A stretch of 64,000 nt of DNA, taken from an uncultured Bacteroidales bacterium (GTDB taxonomy: Bacteria > Bacteroidota > Bacteroidia > Bacteroidales > P3). The stretch lies in contig ONIP01000025.1 in NCBI GenBank assembly GCA_900317955.1, positions 1 to 64,000 of the forward strand, in the 5' to 3' direction. Of this stretch, positions 52,583-62,163 are shown piece by piece. Below the pieces are notes generated by a model. That model was not told the origin of the DNA and did no database searches. It saw nothing but the letters and a program-made list of their open reading frames with translations. Position numbers and translations under genes: made by a program. Position 1 is the stretch's first letter, and each line of letters starts with the position of its first letter.

Positions 52583-52748
52583 ACAGGAGTCAACAAAAGA
52601 GATGGTTCGCAAGCATTCCCAATAGTTGCCCATTTAAGTATTAGAATGTGTAGACATACTTCTTTCAGATTTGCCTTTTAGACTTCTTATTTATTGTGAA
52701 TTGCGTAAAAAAACAGCATGCGGTGTTGTGTGTTACTGGTATTTTACG

Positions 52749-52756
52749 TATTTTTG
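52749..52756 (+). promoter_or_regulatory. -7 promoter box (TATTTTTG) of the efflux operon
   Basis: TATTTTTG followed by CAGG fits the consensus. The leader to the ATG at 52938 would be about 180 bases. Confidence 0.55.
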
Positions 52757-52937
52757 CAGGACGTTTATAAAATGCTTGTATAACATAATATGTTGATATG
52801 CTGGGCATTGATTCGTTAGATATTGATACGTTGATATGTTTATCTGATACAAAAAATCAACTCAACTATAATTCAACAATAAACTTACAAACACATAAAA
52901 CGGTTAAAGAATACTTGAATTAAATAGTTTGTATAAT

Positions 52938-53987
52938 ATGAAACATGTTTTATTACTTTTTCTTTGCAGTGTCACATTGCTTTGCGGCTGCGGTGGCAGG
53001 AATCAGGACACAGGTTGGAGAGATTCTGTTACCGTTCGTGTGGCGGTAGTGGACGGTGGTGAGAACATGCACCAACGCGAATATGTGGGCTCTATCGGCT
53101 CAGAGGTGGAGATGGATTTGTTTTTTCCCCTTGGCGGTCGTTTGACCAAGGTCGCCGTTCACAACGGGCAACGGGTGAAAAAAGGTCAGGTGCTGGCTGA
53201 AGTGGATGCCACGACGGCACGCAGTCTGTGGGGTTCGGCACGCGCCGCCCTGCGTCAAGCCGAAGATGCTTACGGACGTATGCAGCGTGTGCACGAAGAG
53301 GGTGGCATCAGCGATGTACGCTGGGTGCAGATGGAAACTGACCTTGAGAAAGCTCTCCAAGCGGAGACTGCTGCCCGCCAACGGGTTGATGATTGTGTGC
53401 TGAGAGCCCCCTTCGACGGTGTGGTGTCGTGCGGGAACCATCATGCAGGAGAGGATCTGAAACCCGTTGAACCCTTTGCCCGCATTATTGACTTGAGCCG
53501 GCTGCGTGTGGCGTTTTCCGTTCCCGAGCACGAGGTGGGTCTACTGTCGGTGGGTACCACAGCAAAGGCTGTAGTCCCTGCCTTGGACGACAAGGAGTTT
53601 GCGCTGCGTGTGTCGGACAAAAGTCTTGTGGCCAACCCACTGGGACATACCTACAAGGTTTATGGAACAATGGTATCGCAGGGCAACGCCGATGTGAATA
53701 AAACAGGGTTGTTGCCGGACATGGTGGCAAAGGTGAAAGTAGATATTGACACGAAAGAAGGCATTGTGGTTCCAGCCGAATGTGTGCAGGTGATGCCCGA
53801 GGGTACAATTGTGTGGGTGGTTGAAGGGGGCAAGGCGTACCATCGCGTTGTGACCGTTGGTGACTTTATTCGCAACGGTGTACTGGTCGAAGCGGGGCTG
53901 AATGCCGGTGACTCGGTGATTGTGTCGGGACAACAGAAACTGTATACCGGTGCCAAAGTAACGGTGGAAAGTGAAAAGAACTTGTAA
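52938..53987 (+). CDS. RND efflux periplasmic adaptor lipoprotein
   Basis: 349 residues from the ATG at 52938. The lipobox CGCG-type sequence follows a short hydrophobic stretch (mature Cys near 15-17). The adaptor layout is visible: a lipoyl half-motif (VHNGQRVKKGQVLAEVD), a helical hairpin (about 85-130), the second lipoyl half (DCVLRAPFDGVVS) and a beta-barrel. It links the RND pump to TolC. Confidence 0.92.
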   Translation: MKHVLLLFLCSVTLLCGCGGRNQDTGWRDSVTVRVAVVDGGENMHQREYVGSIGSEVEMDLFFPLGGRLTKVAVHNGQRVKKGQVLAEVDATTARSLWGSARAALRQAEDAYGRMQRVHEEGGISDVRWVQMETDLEKALQAETAARQRVDDCVLRAPFDGVVSCGNHHAGEDLKPVEPFARIIDLSRLRVAFSVPEHEVGLLSVGTTAKAVVPALDDKEFALRVSDKSLVANPLGHTYKVYGTMVSQGNADVNKTGLLPDMVAKVKVDIDTKEGIVVPAECVQVMPEGTIVWVVEGGKAYHRVVTVGDFIRNGVLVEAGLNAGDSVIVSGQQKLYTGAKVTVESEKNL

Positions 53988-53988
53988 A

Positions 53989-54120
53989 TGCGTTAATTCG
54001 TAAATGCGTTAATTCGTAAATCCGATTCACACGTTAACACATTTGCACATTGTAAAAGCGTTCATTCTGAATCCGATTCACTCGTTAACACGTTAACACA
54101 TTCCCATTAACATTAACACT
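53989..54120. repeat. GTTAACAC/ATTCGTAA low-complexity repeat, copy 2
   Basis: Fills the gap between adaptor and pump genes with reiterated GCGTTAATTCGTAAAT and CGTTAACACGTTAACACATT words. Confidence 0.8.
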
Positions 54121-54127
54121 TTTAGAA

Positions 54128-57100
54128 ATGGCTCGAAGAACCAATATGATAGAGGGGGCGATGCGCAGTTTCCCCATTTTGGCACTCAGCATTATTGCTG
54201 TGGTTGCCATCGGTATATATGCATTGCCTCATTTAAATAAGAACGAATTCCCCGATGTGACGGTTCGGCAGGGCGTTGTGGCCGTCATTTACCCCGGTGC
54301 CACCGCCGAGGAGGTGGAAGAACAGGTGACAGGCAAAGTGGAGAACTTTCTTTTCACCTTCAACGAGGTGGACAAGACCAAGACCTACTCTTACAGCAAG
54401 GACGGCATGCTATATGTATTCGTGACCATGGTGCACAGCGACGGAGATGCCAAGGTGACGTGGTCGCGCATCAGAGAGGGGCTGTCGTTGTTCCGTATCA
54501 CCGACCTGCCGCAGGGCGTGGCTGCCACGGCTGTGGTGGATGACTTTGGCAATGCGTCATCGCTGCTGATAGCCATCGAGAGCGCCGAGCGGGCACCAAG
54601 GGAGCTTGAGGAGGTGTCTAAAACCCTTTCGGCACGACTGCGCAATATCCCCGAATTGGGAAGAATCAATGTGGTAGGAGACCAGAAGGAGGAAATAGCG
54701 GTGCACATGGATCCCGTGAAGTTGACACAGTATGCCATCTCGCCGTCGATAGTGTCGGCAGAACTGGCGGCGCAAGGGTTCCGCACCATCTCGGGCAAGC
54801 TGGAGAACGACGAAGGTCACGCATTGGTGCATGTTTCAATACCTTATGGCGATTTGTATAACCTCAACGAGTTGGTAGTGTTCTCCGACCCGGTAACAGG
54901 ACAAGTGCTGCGTCTACGCGATGTGGCAAGGCTTGAGCCACACTATCCGGACCAGGTTCCGCATATAGTATACAGCGACTCGGTTACGGACAACACCCGT
55001 TGCATCATATTGTCGTTAGAGATGAGAAGCGGGAACATCGTGGTGGAGTTTGGCAAGAAAGTGGAAAAGGTGATGGCAGAATATGAACAGACACTCACTC
55101 CCGACATCCATATACATCGCATCACCGACCAGCCACAGGTGGTGGACCGTTCAGTAAGGTCGTTTCTGCGAGACCTTATCGAGGCCATCCTCGTAGTGAT
55201 TGTGGTGATGTTGCTGCTCTTCCCGCTGCGCACGGCGTTGGTGAGTTCAACATCGGTGCCTATCTGCATTGCTGCCACGCTTGGCATTATGTATTTCCTC
55301 GGATTCGAGCTGAACACGGTGACTCTTGCCGCACTGATAGCCGTACTGGGCATGATAGTGGATGATTCGGTGGTGGTGATAGATGGGTACACCGACCTGT
55401 TGAGGGCAGGACATTCTCGTTGGTATGCAGCGGCGGTGTCAACATCGAAACTGGCGAATTCGATGCTGTTTGCCACAGCTTCGATAGCCATGATGTTTTT
55501 CCCGGCAATAGCCATATTCAAGGGGAATATGCTTGGTGATTTCATCAAGTTGTTCCCCTGGATGATATTGATAGCACTGGCATGCAGTTTCTTTTACGCC
55601 ATTCTTGTCATTCCGTTCCTGTCTGCAAGGTTGATACGGCAGAATGTCTCGAACAAAAAGACCCGTGTAGAGCGGGTGCAGGAGCGTTTTTTCACTGCAT
55701 TGCAAAACGGCTACCAATGGCTACTCGACAAGTGTTTCCGCCACAAGAAAACCACATTGGCAGTGGGTGCTGCCTCGGTGGTTGTCGGAGTGCTGCTGTT
55801 CGCTGCAGTGAATATTCAGATCCTGCCCAAGGCTGAACGTGACAGTTTTGCCATCGAAATGCGTTTGGATGCTTCCGCTTCGCTGAAGGAGACCAGTGCC
55901 GCTGCCGACTCACTTAGGAAGATGCTGATGGCAGACCCGCGCATAACAAGTGTTACTTCGTTTGTGGGCATGTCGTCTCCGAGATTCCATATCACCTACG
56001 CTCCTCAGTTGCCTTCGGACAATTACGCCCAACTGATTGTCAAGACTGTTGACGACAATGCCACCAAGGCGGTGATTGAAGAGTATGCGCAACGCTATGA
56101 AAATGTCTTCACCAATGCACAGATGCGTTTCAAACAGCTGGATTACCAGATGGCTCTTTCGCCCATTGAGATTTACATTAAGGGCGACAATTACGACAGT
56201 CTCGCCATTGTGAGAGACTCGCTGATACGGTTTATGCGGGAGAACCCCAAACTGTTCTATGTCCACTCCGACTATGACGAGACAGAGGAGATAGTGGACG
56301 TGGTGTTGAAAAGCGATGTGGCGAACAGCCTCGGAATTACACAATCGGCATTGTCGGTATATATCAGCGGTGCCCTGTCGGGAACGCATCTTTCCTCGAT
56401 GTGGGAAGGCGATTACAATATCCCTATCACAGTCTACAGCGATGGCTCGCAGAATCTCGACTACAGTTCGTTGGGCGATTTGCTTGTGCCATGTGCCACA
56501 CCGGGCATGTGGGTCCCGTTGCGACAAGTAGCGGACATACATCCTCGATACCATCACAATAACATGCCCCATCGCAATGGGGTACGCTGCATTACCGTCT
56601 CGGCGGATGCCATGATGGGGGCAGGGCAGCTGAAAGAGCTGGCCTCCATCGGGCGACGGATTGAAAAGATGAAGCTCCCCGAGGGCGTCACATGGGAGTA
56701 TGGAGGGGCAATGGAGTATTCGCGCGAGCTGCTGCCCGGTCTCATTCTTGCGGTCATTGCCGCACTCTGTGTCATGTTCCTTGTGCTGATAGTGCATTAT
56801 GGCAAGATAGGCATATCGATTCTCTCCATCTCGATGGCTGTACTCTGTTTGTTTGGTGCCACCTTCGGGCTATGGCTTTTCGGTTACGATTTCTCTATCA
56901 CGGCCACCCTCGGACTCATCTCGCTTGTGGGTATCATTGTGCGCAACGCCATTATTATGTACGACTATGTGGCTGAACTGCGCAGCAAGGAGCAGATGTC
57001 AGTAAGTGAAGCGGCCTACCAAGCCGGCCTGCGCCGAATGCGTCCCATCTTCCTCACTTCGGCTACTACGGCTCTCGGTGTCATCCCGATGATTACGGCG

Positions 57101-57250
57101 GGAACCCTGCTGTGGGCACCCATGGGCGTGGTGGTATGCTTTGGAACCATCTTCACCCTGCCACTGGTAGTCACCATCCTCCCGGTAGCCTACTGCGTCG
57201 CATTCGAGAACAAGAAACGTGTCAACCATCGTCCCATCAAAATACGATAA
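54128..57250 (+). CDS. RND-family efflux permease
   Basis: 1040 residues, normal for AcrB-type pumps. An N-terminal helix is followed by PGATAEEVEEQVTGKVE and large periplasmic loops after helices 1 and 7. VLGMIVDDSVVVIDGYTD fits helix 4, which bears the proton-relay Asp pair. The second half has LGLISLVGIIVRNAIIMYDY. The best fit is the HAE-like branch of Gram-negative multidrug exporters. The substrate is unknown. Confidence 0.93.
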   Translation: MARRTNMIEGAMRSFPILALSIIAVVAIGIYALPHLNKNEFPDVTVRQGVVAVIYPGATAEEVEEQVTGKVENFLFTFNEVDKTKTYSYSKDGMLYVFVTMVHSDGDAKVTWSRIREGLSLFRITDLPQGVAATAVVDDFGNASSLLIAIESAERAPRELEEVSKTLSARLRNIPELGRINVVGDQKEEIAVHMDPVKLTQYAISPSIVSAELAAQGFRTISGKLENDEGHALVHVSIPYGDLYNLNELVVFSDPVTGQVLRLRDVARLEPHYPDQVPHIVYSDSVTDNTRCIILSLEMRSGNIVVEFGKKVEKVMAEYEQTLTPDIHIHRITDQPQVVDRSVRSFLRDLIEAILVVIVVMLLLFPLRTALVSSTSVPICIAATLGIMYFLGFELNTVTLAALIAVLGMIVDDSVVVIDGYTDLLRAGHSRWYAAAVSTSKLANSMLFATASIAMMFFPAIAIFKGNMLGDFIKLFPWMILIALACSFFYAILVIPFLSARLIRQNVSNKKTRVERVQERFFTALQNGYQWLLDKCFRHKKTTLAVGAASVVVGVLLFAAVNIQILPKAERDSFAIEMRLDASASLKETSAAADSLRKMLMADPRITSVTSFVGMSSPRFHITYAPQLPSDNYAQLIVKTVDDNATKAVIEEYAQRYENVFTNAQMRFKQLDYQMALSPIEIYIKGDNYDSLAIVRDSLIRFMRENPKLFYVHSDYDETEEIVDVVLKSDVANSLGITQSALSVYISGALSGTHLSSMWEGDYNIPITVYSDGSQNLDYSSLGDLLVPCATPGMWVPLRQVADIHPRYHHNNMPHRNGVRCITVSADAMMGAGQLKELASIGRRIEKMKLPEGVTWEYGGAMEYSRELLPGLILAVIAALCVMFLVLIVHYGKIGISILSISMAVLCLFGATFGLWLFGYDFSITATLGLISLVGIIVRNAIIMYDYVAELRSKEQMSVSEAAYQAGLRRMRPIFLTSATTALGVIPMITAGTLLWAPMGVVVCFGTIFTLPLVVTILPVAYCVAFENKKRVNHRPIKIR

Positions 57251-57345
57251 TGATTGCTTGATTGTCTGATTGCTTGATTGTCTGAGTAATTTGACCACAT
57301 CAGCACTCAAGCATCAACACAATCAAGCATTCAAGCAATAATTCA
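57251..57345. repeat. Short tandem/inverted repeat between pump and TolC genes
   Basis: TGATTGCTTGATTGTC occurs twice in tandem (57251-57282). CAATCAAGCATTCAAGCAAT near 57321-57342 is its imperfect inverse and could form a hairpin. Confidence 0.7.
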
Positions 57346-57363
57346 CACATTAAATAAAAACTC

Positions 57364-58755
57364 ATGAATAGACATAGATTTTTCCTTCCCTTTTGCTTTG
57401 GCTTGTTTTTCATTTTTCATTTAGCAATCTTCAATTTCATCCAAGCTCAGACACTGACGTTGGACAGCTGCCTGGCACTGGCGAGACGGAACAATGCGGA
57501 CATCCGCATATCGCAGCTTGATGTTGAGAAAGCCCGGGCTGTGAAAAGCCAGGCTTTCACCCATTACTTCCCCCAGCTGCAGTTGAACAGTATGGGCTAT
57601 GTTGCTGCACGGCCTATGATTAGTTTCGCCCTCGAGGACATTCGCTCCAACGACATGCGCTCATTGCTGGAAGCCATCTACAATATCTTCTCAGAAGAGA
57701 CTGATGTGAACGACCGCCTTGAATTGATGAAACACGGGTTCAGTGTTTCTGTTATCGCCACCCAGCCTGTCTTTGCCGGTGGACGGATAGTGAACGGCAA
57801 CAGATTAGCCGCTCTTGGAGAGGAGGCCGCTGTCCTACAGTCGAAAATAAAGATGCGCGATGTGCTTGAAGATGTCGAGGCGACATATTACCTTGTCGTC
57901 GGGTTGAAGGAAAAGGAGGCCGCTGTGGAGGCTGCAATGACATTGATTGATTCGCTGGAGCATGTGGCAGAATCGGCATTGGCAAACGGACTGGTTACAC
58001 GTGCCGACATACTACAGATAAGCCTTAAGCGTAACGAGATAAACGCCAAGCGGCAACAACTGGCAAGCGGTATCAGAATGTCGCGCCAACTTCTCTGCAC
58101 CCAGATAGGCATAGCGTACACTGACGATATTGATTTCGGCGGTGACAATCTTTTAAAAATGTCGCCTGCTGAAATGGACTTGAACAGCGGCAAGCTGTCG
58201 CCAAAGGAGAATTATCGTCCGGAGAGCCGTCTTCTCCAAATTAATGAAGAGTCGCAAGAACTGTTCAAGAAGATGGCCATTGGCGAAACTCTGCCCCAAC
58301 TTGCCATCCTTGGTATAGGCTATTACGGCAATGCGGTGCGCAACGATGCCTCAGCCAATGCTGTGGCGGGGCTTAGTCTCTCGGTGCCGTTGTCCGACTG
58401 GTGGAATACGTCGCACAAAATCAGGGAACACAATATCCGCATCGAGCAGGCGCGTGTAGCAAAAGAACAGTACGGCAAACTGATGTCGCTTGAGGAGGAA
58501 AAAGCTTACAATGACATGGTGGATGCCTTCATGCTTATCCGCAGTGATTCGGCAGCCCTTCAGCTTGCACGTGAGAATTACCGACTGGCGGAAATTAATT
58601 ATTCTGCCGGAGTGGCGACTGTCTCGGATGTGTTGCAGGCTCATGCTCTCCTGCTACAGGCTGAGAATGCCGTCACCGACAGGCGGGTGACCTATCTGGC
58701 CGCCCGCCGCCGTTTGACAGATTTGAGGGGTGATTTGAATTCGTTAACTCGTTAA
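57364..58755 (+). CDS. TolC-family outer-membrane efflux protein
   Basis: 463 residues with a signal peptide ending near IQAQ. Two OEP repeats form the helical barrel (LDSCLALARRNNADIRISQLD, then RIEQARVAKEQYGKL). It completes the adaptor-pump-channel set. The last codons (NSLTR) lie inside a low-complexity repeat that continues past the stop, so the original C-terminus may have been altered. Confidence 0.92.
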   Translation: MNRHRFFLPFCFGLFFIFHLAIFNFIQAQTLTLDSCLALARRNNADIRISQLDVEKARAVKSQAFTHYFPQLQLNSMGYVAARPMISFALEDIRSNDMRSLLEAIYNIFSEETDVNDRLELMKHGFSVSVIATQPVFAGGRIVNGNRLAALGEEAAVLQSKIKMRDVLEDVEATYYLVVGLKEKEAAVEAAMTLIDSLEHVAESALANGLVTRADILQISLKRNEINAKRQQLASGIRMSRQLLCTQIGIAYTDDIDFGGDNLLKMSPAEMDLNSGKLSPKENYRPESRLLQINEESQELFKKMAIGETLPQLAILGIGYYGNAVRNDASANAVAGLSLSVPLSDWWNTSHKIREHNIRIEQARVAKEQYGKLMSLEEEKAYNDMVDAFMLIRSDSAALQLARENYRLAEINYSAGVATVSDVLQAHALLLQAENAVTDRRVTYLAARRRLTDLRGDLNSLTR

Positions 58756-58797
58756 TACGTGAATTCGTGAATCGATTAACACATTAACACATTCAAA
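58738..58797. repeat. GTTAACAC/ATTCGTAA low-complexity repeat, copy 3
   Basis: AATTCGTTAACTCGTTAATA followed by ATTAACACATTAACACATTC. It overlaps the TolC stop codon and resembles tracts at 37560 and 53989. Confidence 0.8.
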
Positions 58798-58876
58798 GAA
58801 TTCGTGTTTAATAATCAGTATTGATTTTGATGAATGTCTCTTCTCAGGAGCAATTATTGGAGGTTGCCAGCAGTGT

Positions 58877-59332
58877 TTACTGCACTTTCTTCCAATAGAC
58901 GCTCTCGCTGAAAGCAAAAACCGACCCTTTGAGGCGAAGACGGCCGTCCTTCTCGAAGGTTACGGTAAGGCGCGCTTTAATGCCACGCTGGGGGTCGTAG
59001 ATTTTAGTGCCGTCCCAGCATTTCTTGTCGGCATTGTACTGAAGACCTGAGAAAAGGATGATACGGTCGCAAGGGGTGTTGCGCAGACTCTTGTCTGGAT
59101 TTTTTGTGTCAAGGCGTTTGTTGCCGTCAGCGTCCTTGTCGTTCTGCATCCAGACAATCTGACCCTGGTATGTACCGTCGGGCTGTTTGGTGATTTTGGC
59201 ACGGAAACTTTCGCCGTCCTGCGTGCCGGAGTAGGTACCAACGATATTGTCGGCAGCGTTATTCAGTGCGTTCTGAGCACTTGCAAGGCCGAAAGTCAAC
59301 AAGGTGATGACAAGGAAAAAAACTTTTTTCAT
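58877..59332 (-). CDS. DUF2147 secreted protein
   Basis: 151 residues with a signal peptide ending in LASAQ. The DUF2147 layout is clear: IVGTYSGTQDGESFRAKITK, GTYQGQIVWMQND, GLQYNADKKCWDGTKIYDPQRG and a C-terminal YWKKV. These are small periplasmic beta-barrel proteins of unknown function. Confidence 0.9.
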   Translation of the reverse strand: MKKVFFLVITLLTFGLASAQNALNNAADNIVGTYSGTQDGESFRAKITKQPDGTYQGQIVWMQNDKDADGNKRLDTKNPDKSLRNTPCDRIILFSGLQYNADKKCWDGTKIYDPQRGIKARLTVTFEKDGRLRLKGSVFAFSESVYWKKVQ

Positions 59333-59353
59333 TGGAATAAAAGGGTATTGAAA

Positions 59354-60100
59354 TTAAAAAACAAATACTTTTCGGGTGGTTTTGCCGACCTGAACAAGGT
59401 ATAGGCCACTTTTGGGCATCATGATTGTAACAGTGCCATTGCAGCGGATAGTGTTGAGAATGCGACCGTTGATGTCGTAGATACTTGCATCACTATTGTC
59501 GGTCTCAATGCGCAGTTGGTTTCCTCCAAGGGCATAAGCACAAAAACCGGGTTGGTCAACATTGGCAATGCCTACAGCAGTACCAGCCACGATGGGGGCG
59601 TTGGGAGTGGTATTATAGGCACAGGCTACCCAGTTAAGATTGATGTCATTGCCGGAAGTTTCGACAACAGCCTCAGCCCAGCCAAAGTGTATGCCGTCTG
59701 CCAGCGAGATGCGGAACCCTACAAAGATACGCTCGGGAGCAGTGGTGAGGTCTTGGAATGTGGCATCGCCATATCCGGCAAAGTTGCTGTTGGCGTCAAT
59801 GACTGTGCCAGAAGTGAGGATGGCAACGTAGTCCCACATGTCAGGGTCGGCAACAATATTGTTGCCATTCTCTGTCCAATTGTACGAGATGTAGGCGTTG
59901 GTTTGTGTGCCGGTAGCACCGCTGAAATCACTGAGACGGAACTTGAGTACGCCATCATTGTTGAAGTCGATACCGTAAACATTAGTCCATTCTGTTCCTG
60001 CAATGTTGATGTTTCCATTGCCGATACGGCCATTGGCGATTTGTGCATTACCGATGCTGAAAAGAAGCAATGCGGATGCGAAAAAGAGTGTTTTTTTCAT
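59354..60100 (-). CDS. Secreted protein with T9SS sorting tail
   Basis: 248 residues with a signal peptide ending in GNAQ. A beta-rich domain (TEWTNVYGIDFNNDGVLKF, ERIFVGFRISLADGIHFGWA) occupies about 20-175. The C-terminal 70 residues fit a type A sorting domain (ASIYDINGRILNT, MPKSGLYLVQVGKTTRKVFV). It should be exported by the same secretion system as the C25 peptidase. Confidence 0.82.
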   Translation of the reverse strand: MKKTLFFASALLLFSIGNAQIANGRIGNGNINIAGTEWTNVYGIDFNNDGVLKFRLSDFSGATGTQTNAYISYNWTENGNNIVADPDMWDYVAILTSGTVIDANSNFAGYGDATFQDLTTAPERIFVGFRISLADGIHFGWAEAVVETSGNDINLNWVACAYNTTPNAPIVAGTAVGIANVDQPGFCAYALGGNQLRIETDNSDASIYDINGRILNTIRCNGTVTIMMPKSGLYLVQVGKTTRKVFVF

Positions 60101-60122
60101 ACTTTTTGTTTTTTTATTTTTA

Positions 60123-60977
60123 TTAAGGGATTAATAATTCTCTAACGATATTATGGTACTGAATTTCATTGAGAAACTCGTAGGCGCCTTCTGTGCGGAG
60201 GAGGTCTTCGGGTGTGTGGGCGTCGGTACTGACTATGACAGGGATGTGCAATTCGTTCATGTGACACAGCAGTTCGCGCGAGGGGTAGTAGTCGTCGTGG
60301 CGTTTCTTGTAGATGCCGCGTGTGTTGACTTCGGCAATGCAGCCCGTTTCGCGGATGAGTTCGATGGTCTCGTAAACGAGGTCGAGATACCATTTGTCGT
60401 GCTCTGAGAAGTAGCGGTCGCGGTTGTGCATCACTATCTTGTTGAAGTGAGCGACAATGGTGGGACGCTGGCTCTCGATCATGGCATTGGTTTGATGGAA
60501 GAAGGCGGTGACGCCGCGGCGTATGTCGCCGTGGAAGACCCGTTGCAGTCCTTCGTCGTAGGTCTCCTGCCGCGGGCCATCGATGAACCAGATGCGCTGT
60601 GCGGCTTCGTCGTGGTGGCTGCACAGCCAAGGGGTGTCGTCGGGGTCGGTGACCAGATGTACCCCGCCTATGAAATAGTCGAGTTTTCCCTTCTCAATGA
60701 GCGGCTGGAAGTCGTCGTTCACTCCCGGCACATAATCTATCTCCAAACCCAGCAGGATGACGATGCGGCCGCGATATTCCTCTTGCAGTTTACGCACTTC
60801 GTCGCAGTAGGCGAGGTAGTCTTCGTTGTGAATAGAGAAGGTGTTGTTGAACGGCAACGGTGCATGGCCGGAGAAACCAAGGGCAGTGAAGCCGTTGGCA
60901 AGGGCGAATTCGACGTATTCACGTGGCTCGCCTTTGCCATCGCAGAAACGAGAATGGGTATGATAGTTAGAACGCAT
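60123..60977 (-). CDS. PHP-domain histidinol-phosphatase
   Basis: 284 residues from the ATG at 60977, which overlaps the porin stop by 11 bases. The PHP motifs are NYHTHSRFCDG at the N-terminus, GFSGHAP, GLEIDYVPG, GGVHLV, HFNKI and STDAHTPED. It fits the HisK-type histidinol-phosphatase group. No other his genes are nearby, so a different phosphoester cannot be excluded. Confidence 0.87.
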   Translation of the reverse strand: MRSNYHTHSRFCDGKGEPREYVEFALANGFTALGFSGHAPLPFNNTFSIHNEDYLAYCDEVRKLQEEYRGRIVILLGLEIDYVPGVNDDFQPLIEKGKLDYFIGGVHLVTDPDDTPWLCSHHDEAAQRIWFIDGPRQETYDEGLQRVFHGDIRRGVTAFFHQTNAMIESQRPTIVAHFNKIVMHNRDRYFSEHDKWYLDLVYETIELIRETGCIAEVNTRGIYKKRHDDYYPSRELLCHMNELHIPVIVSTDAHTPEDLLRTEGAYEFLNEIQYHNIVRELLIP

Positions 60978-62163
60978 AGACGGCACTTAAAGAAAGACGC
61001 AGGTTGCCAACAGGCTCTTCGTATCCTGCATAGGTGTATTCGGCTTCGCCCACGAAGGAGAGGCCTTTCTGTGTAGTGTAGGTGAGGCGGGGTTGTACAC
61101 GCCAAAGGTAGGCGAGGTCGTGACCGCGGCCAAAGCAATGGGTGTAGTCGGCGTTGCCAAAATCAAGGTTCTTGGCATAGCCCATGAAGAGGCCGGGACG
61201 CCAATGTCCACGGTTGCGCTCGATGTCGAGCCACACGGTGTTGAAGTGCCAATCGCAGAAGGAACCATCTGTCAGCATCAGGTAGCCACCCAGCGAGCAG
61301 CCTTCGTAAAGGCTGTTGTTGAGCAGGGTCTGAGCCTTGATAGTGACGGAACCCAGCGTAACCTTGCCGAAGAGGCTCCACGAGAAGGAGGAGTGGAGTG
61401 TACCGGTTGGGTCAGGCACCACGGGCTGGATAGTCTTGAGGTTGGCGGCAGCACCAAGAAAGAGATGCTTGGTCTGGTAGCGGAGCTGTGCGTTGAGTTC
61501 GGGTAGAAGACTATGTCGGGCAAAGAGGGTGCTGCTTTGAGGGTTGCCGCTGAGCAATCCTTGGCTCATGTTGTCCAACTGCCAGCAAGCCACGGCAACA
61601 GCCTCCCACCGACCAACGTTATAGGAATAGCGCACCTGTGGCTGGCGGGCGTAGCAATGGAAAGGAGCTCCCATGTTGAGGGGGTTGGTCATAGGCATGA
61701 TTTCGTGGATGACCATGGGGTACCAATACTGTCCCATTATCAGCATGTGAGGAGTGCGGTACAGGTCGTCGACCACCCAGCGTCTCCACCGCAACGTAAT
61801 ATAGGCGTGGCGTAAGCGCAGGTTGTCGATGGTGGCGTTGGTGGAACCTGTGAAGTCGCCCTCGATAAACGCCGATGTCTTTGCACCCAGCATCTCGGGA
61901 CCCGTGATTCTCACATTCAGCCTAGCGGTGATGGCAAGCATATTAGCCTGCCAGCCGTCGTTGATGTCGTGTCCAAGGCTGTCGCGCACAATGGGCTTAG
62001 GGTAGAAGAGCATCATGTCCTCACGGCCACCGACGACGCTTCGGCTGTCGGCATAGTAGTGTGGGTTGACAAAGCCGTGAAAGTCGAAGTGAAAGCCCTC
62101 TTGAGCTTCTAGTCTAACTAGTGATACTACTAGTAGTACTAGGACAACTAGTATCTTCTTCAT
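60967..62163 (-). CDS. Porin-like outer-membrane protein
   Basis: 398 residues with a signal peptide (MKKILVVLVLLVVSLVRLEAQ). The mature part alternates polar and hydrophobic residues in beta-strand fashion and ends with an aromatic residue (LRLSLSAVYAF), as expected for a barrel. HFDFHGFVNPHYYADSR is the first strand. The signal-peptide codons are unusually rich in CTA/GTA (CTAG words at 62107-62155). Co-transcribed with the upstream membrane protein. Confidence 0.8.
   Translation of the reverse strand: MKKILVVLVLLVVSLVRLEAQEGFHFDFHGFVNPHYYADSRSVVGGREDMMLFYPKPIVRDSLGHDINDGWQANMLAITARLNVRITGPEMLGAKTSAFIEGDFTGSTNATIDNLRLRHAYITLRWRRWVVDDLYRTPHMLIMGQYWYPMVIHEIMPMTNPLNMGAPFHCYARQPQVRYSYNVGRWEAVAVACWQLDNMSQGLLSGNPQSSTLFARHSLLPELNAQLRYQTKHLFLGAAANLKTIQPVVPDPTGTLHSSFSWSLFGKVTLGSVTIKAQTLLNNSLYEGCSLGGYLMLTDGSFCDWHFNTVWLDIERNRGHWRPGLFMGYAKNLDFGNADYTHCFGRGHDLAYLWRVQPRLTYTTQKGLSFVGEAEYTYAGYEEPVGNLRLSLSAVYAF

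Larger units (their letters stand above)
52129..52937. other. 0.8-kb gene-free stretch: REP-like element, dispersed repeat, promoter
   Basis: No supported gene. It holds the second REP-like block (52268-52370), the inverted dispersed repeat (52430-52582) and the likely efflux-operon promoter (52749-52756). Confidence 0.7.
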
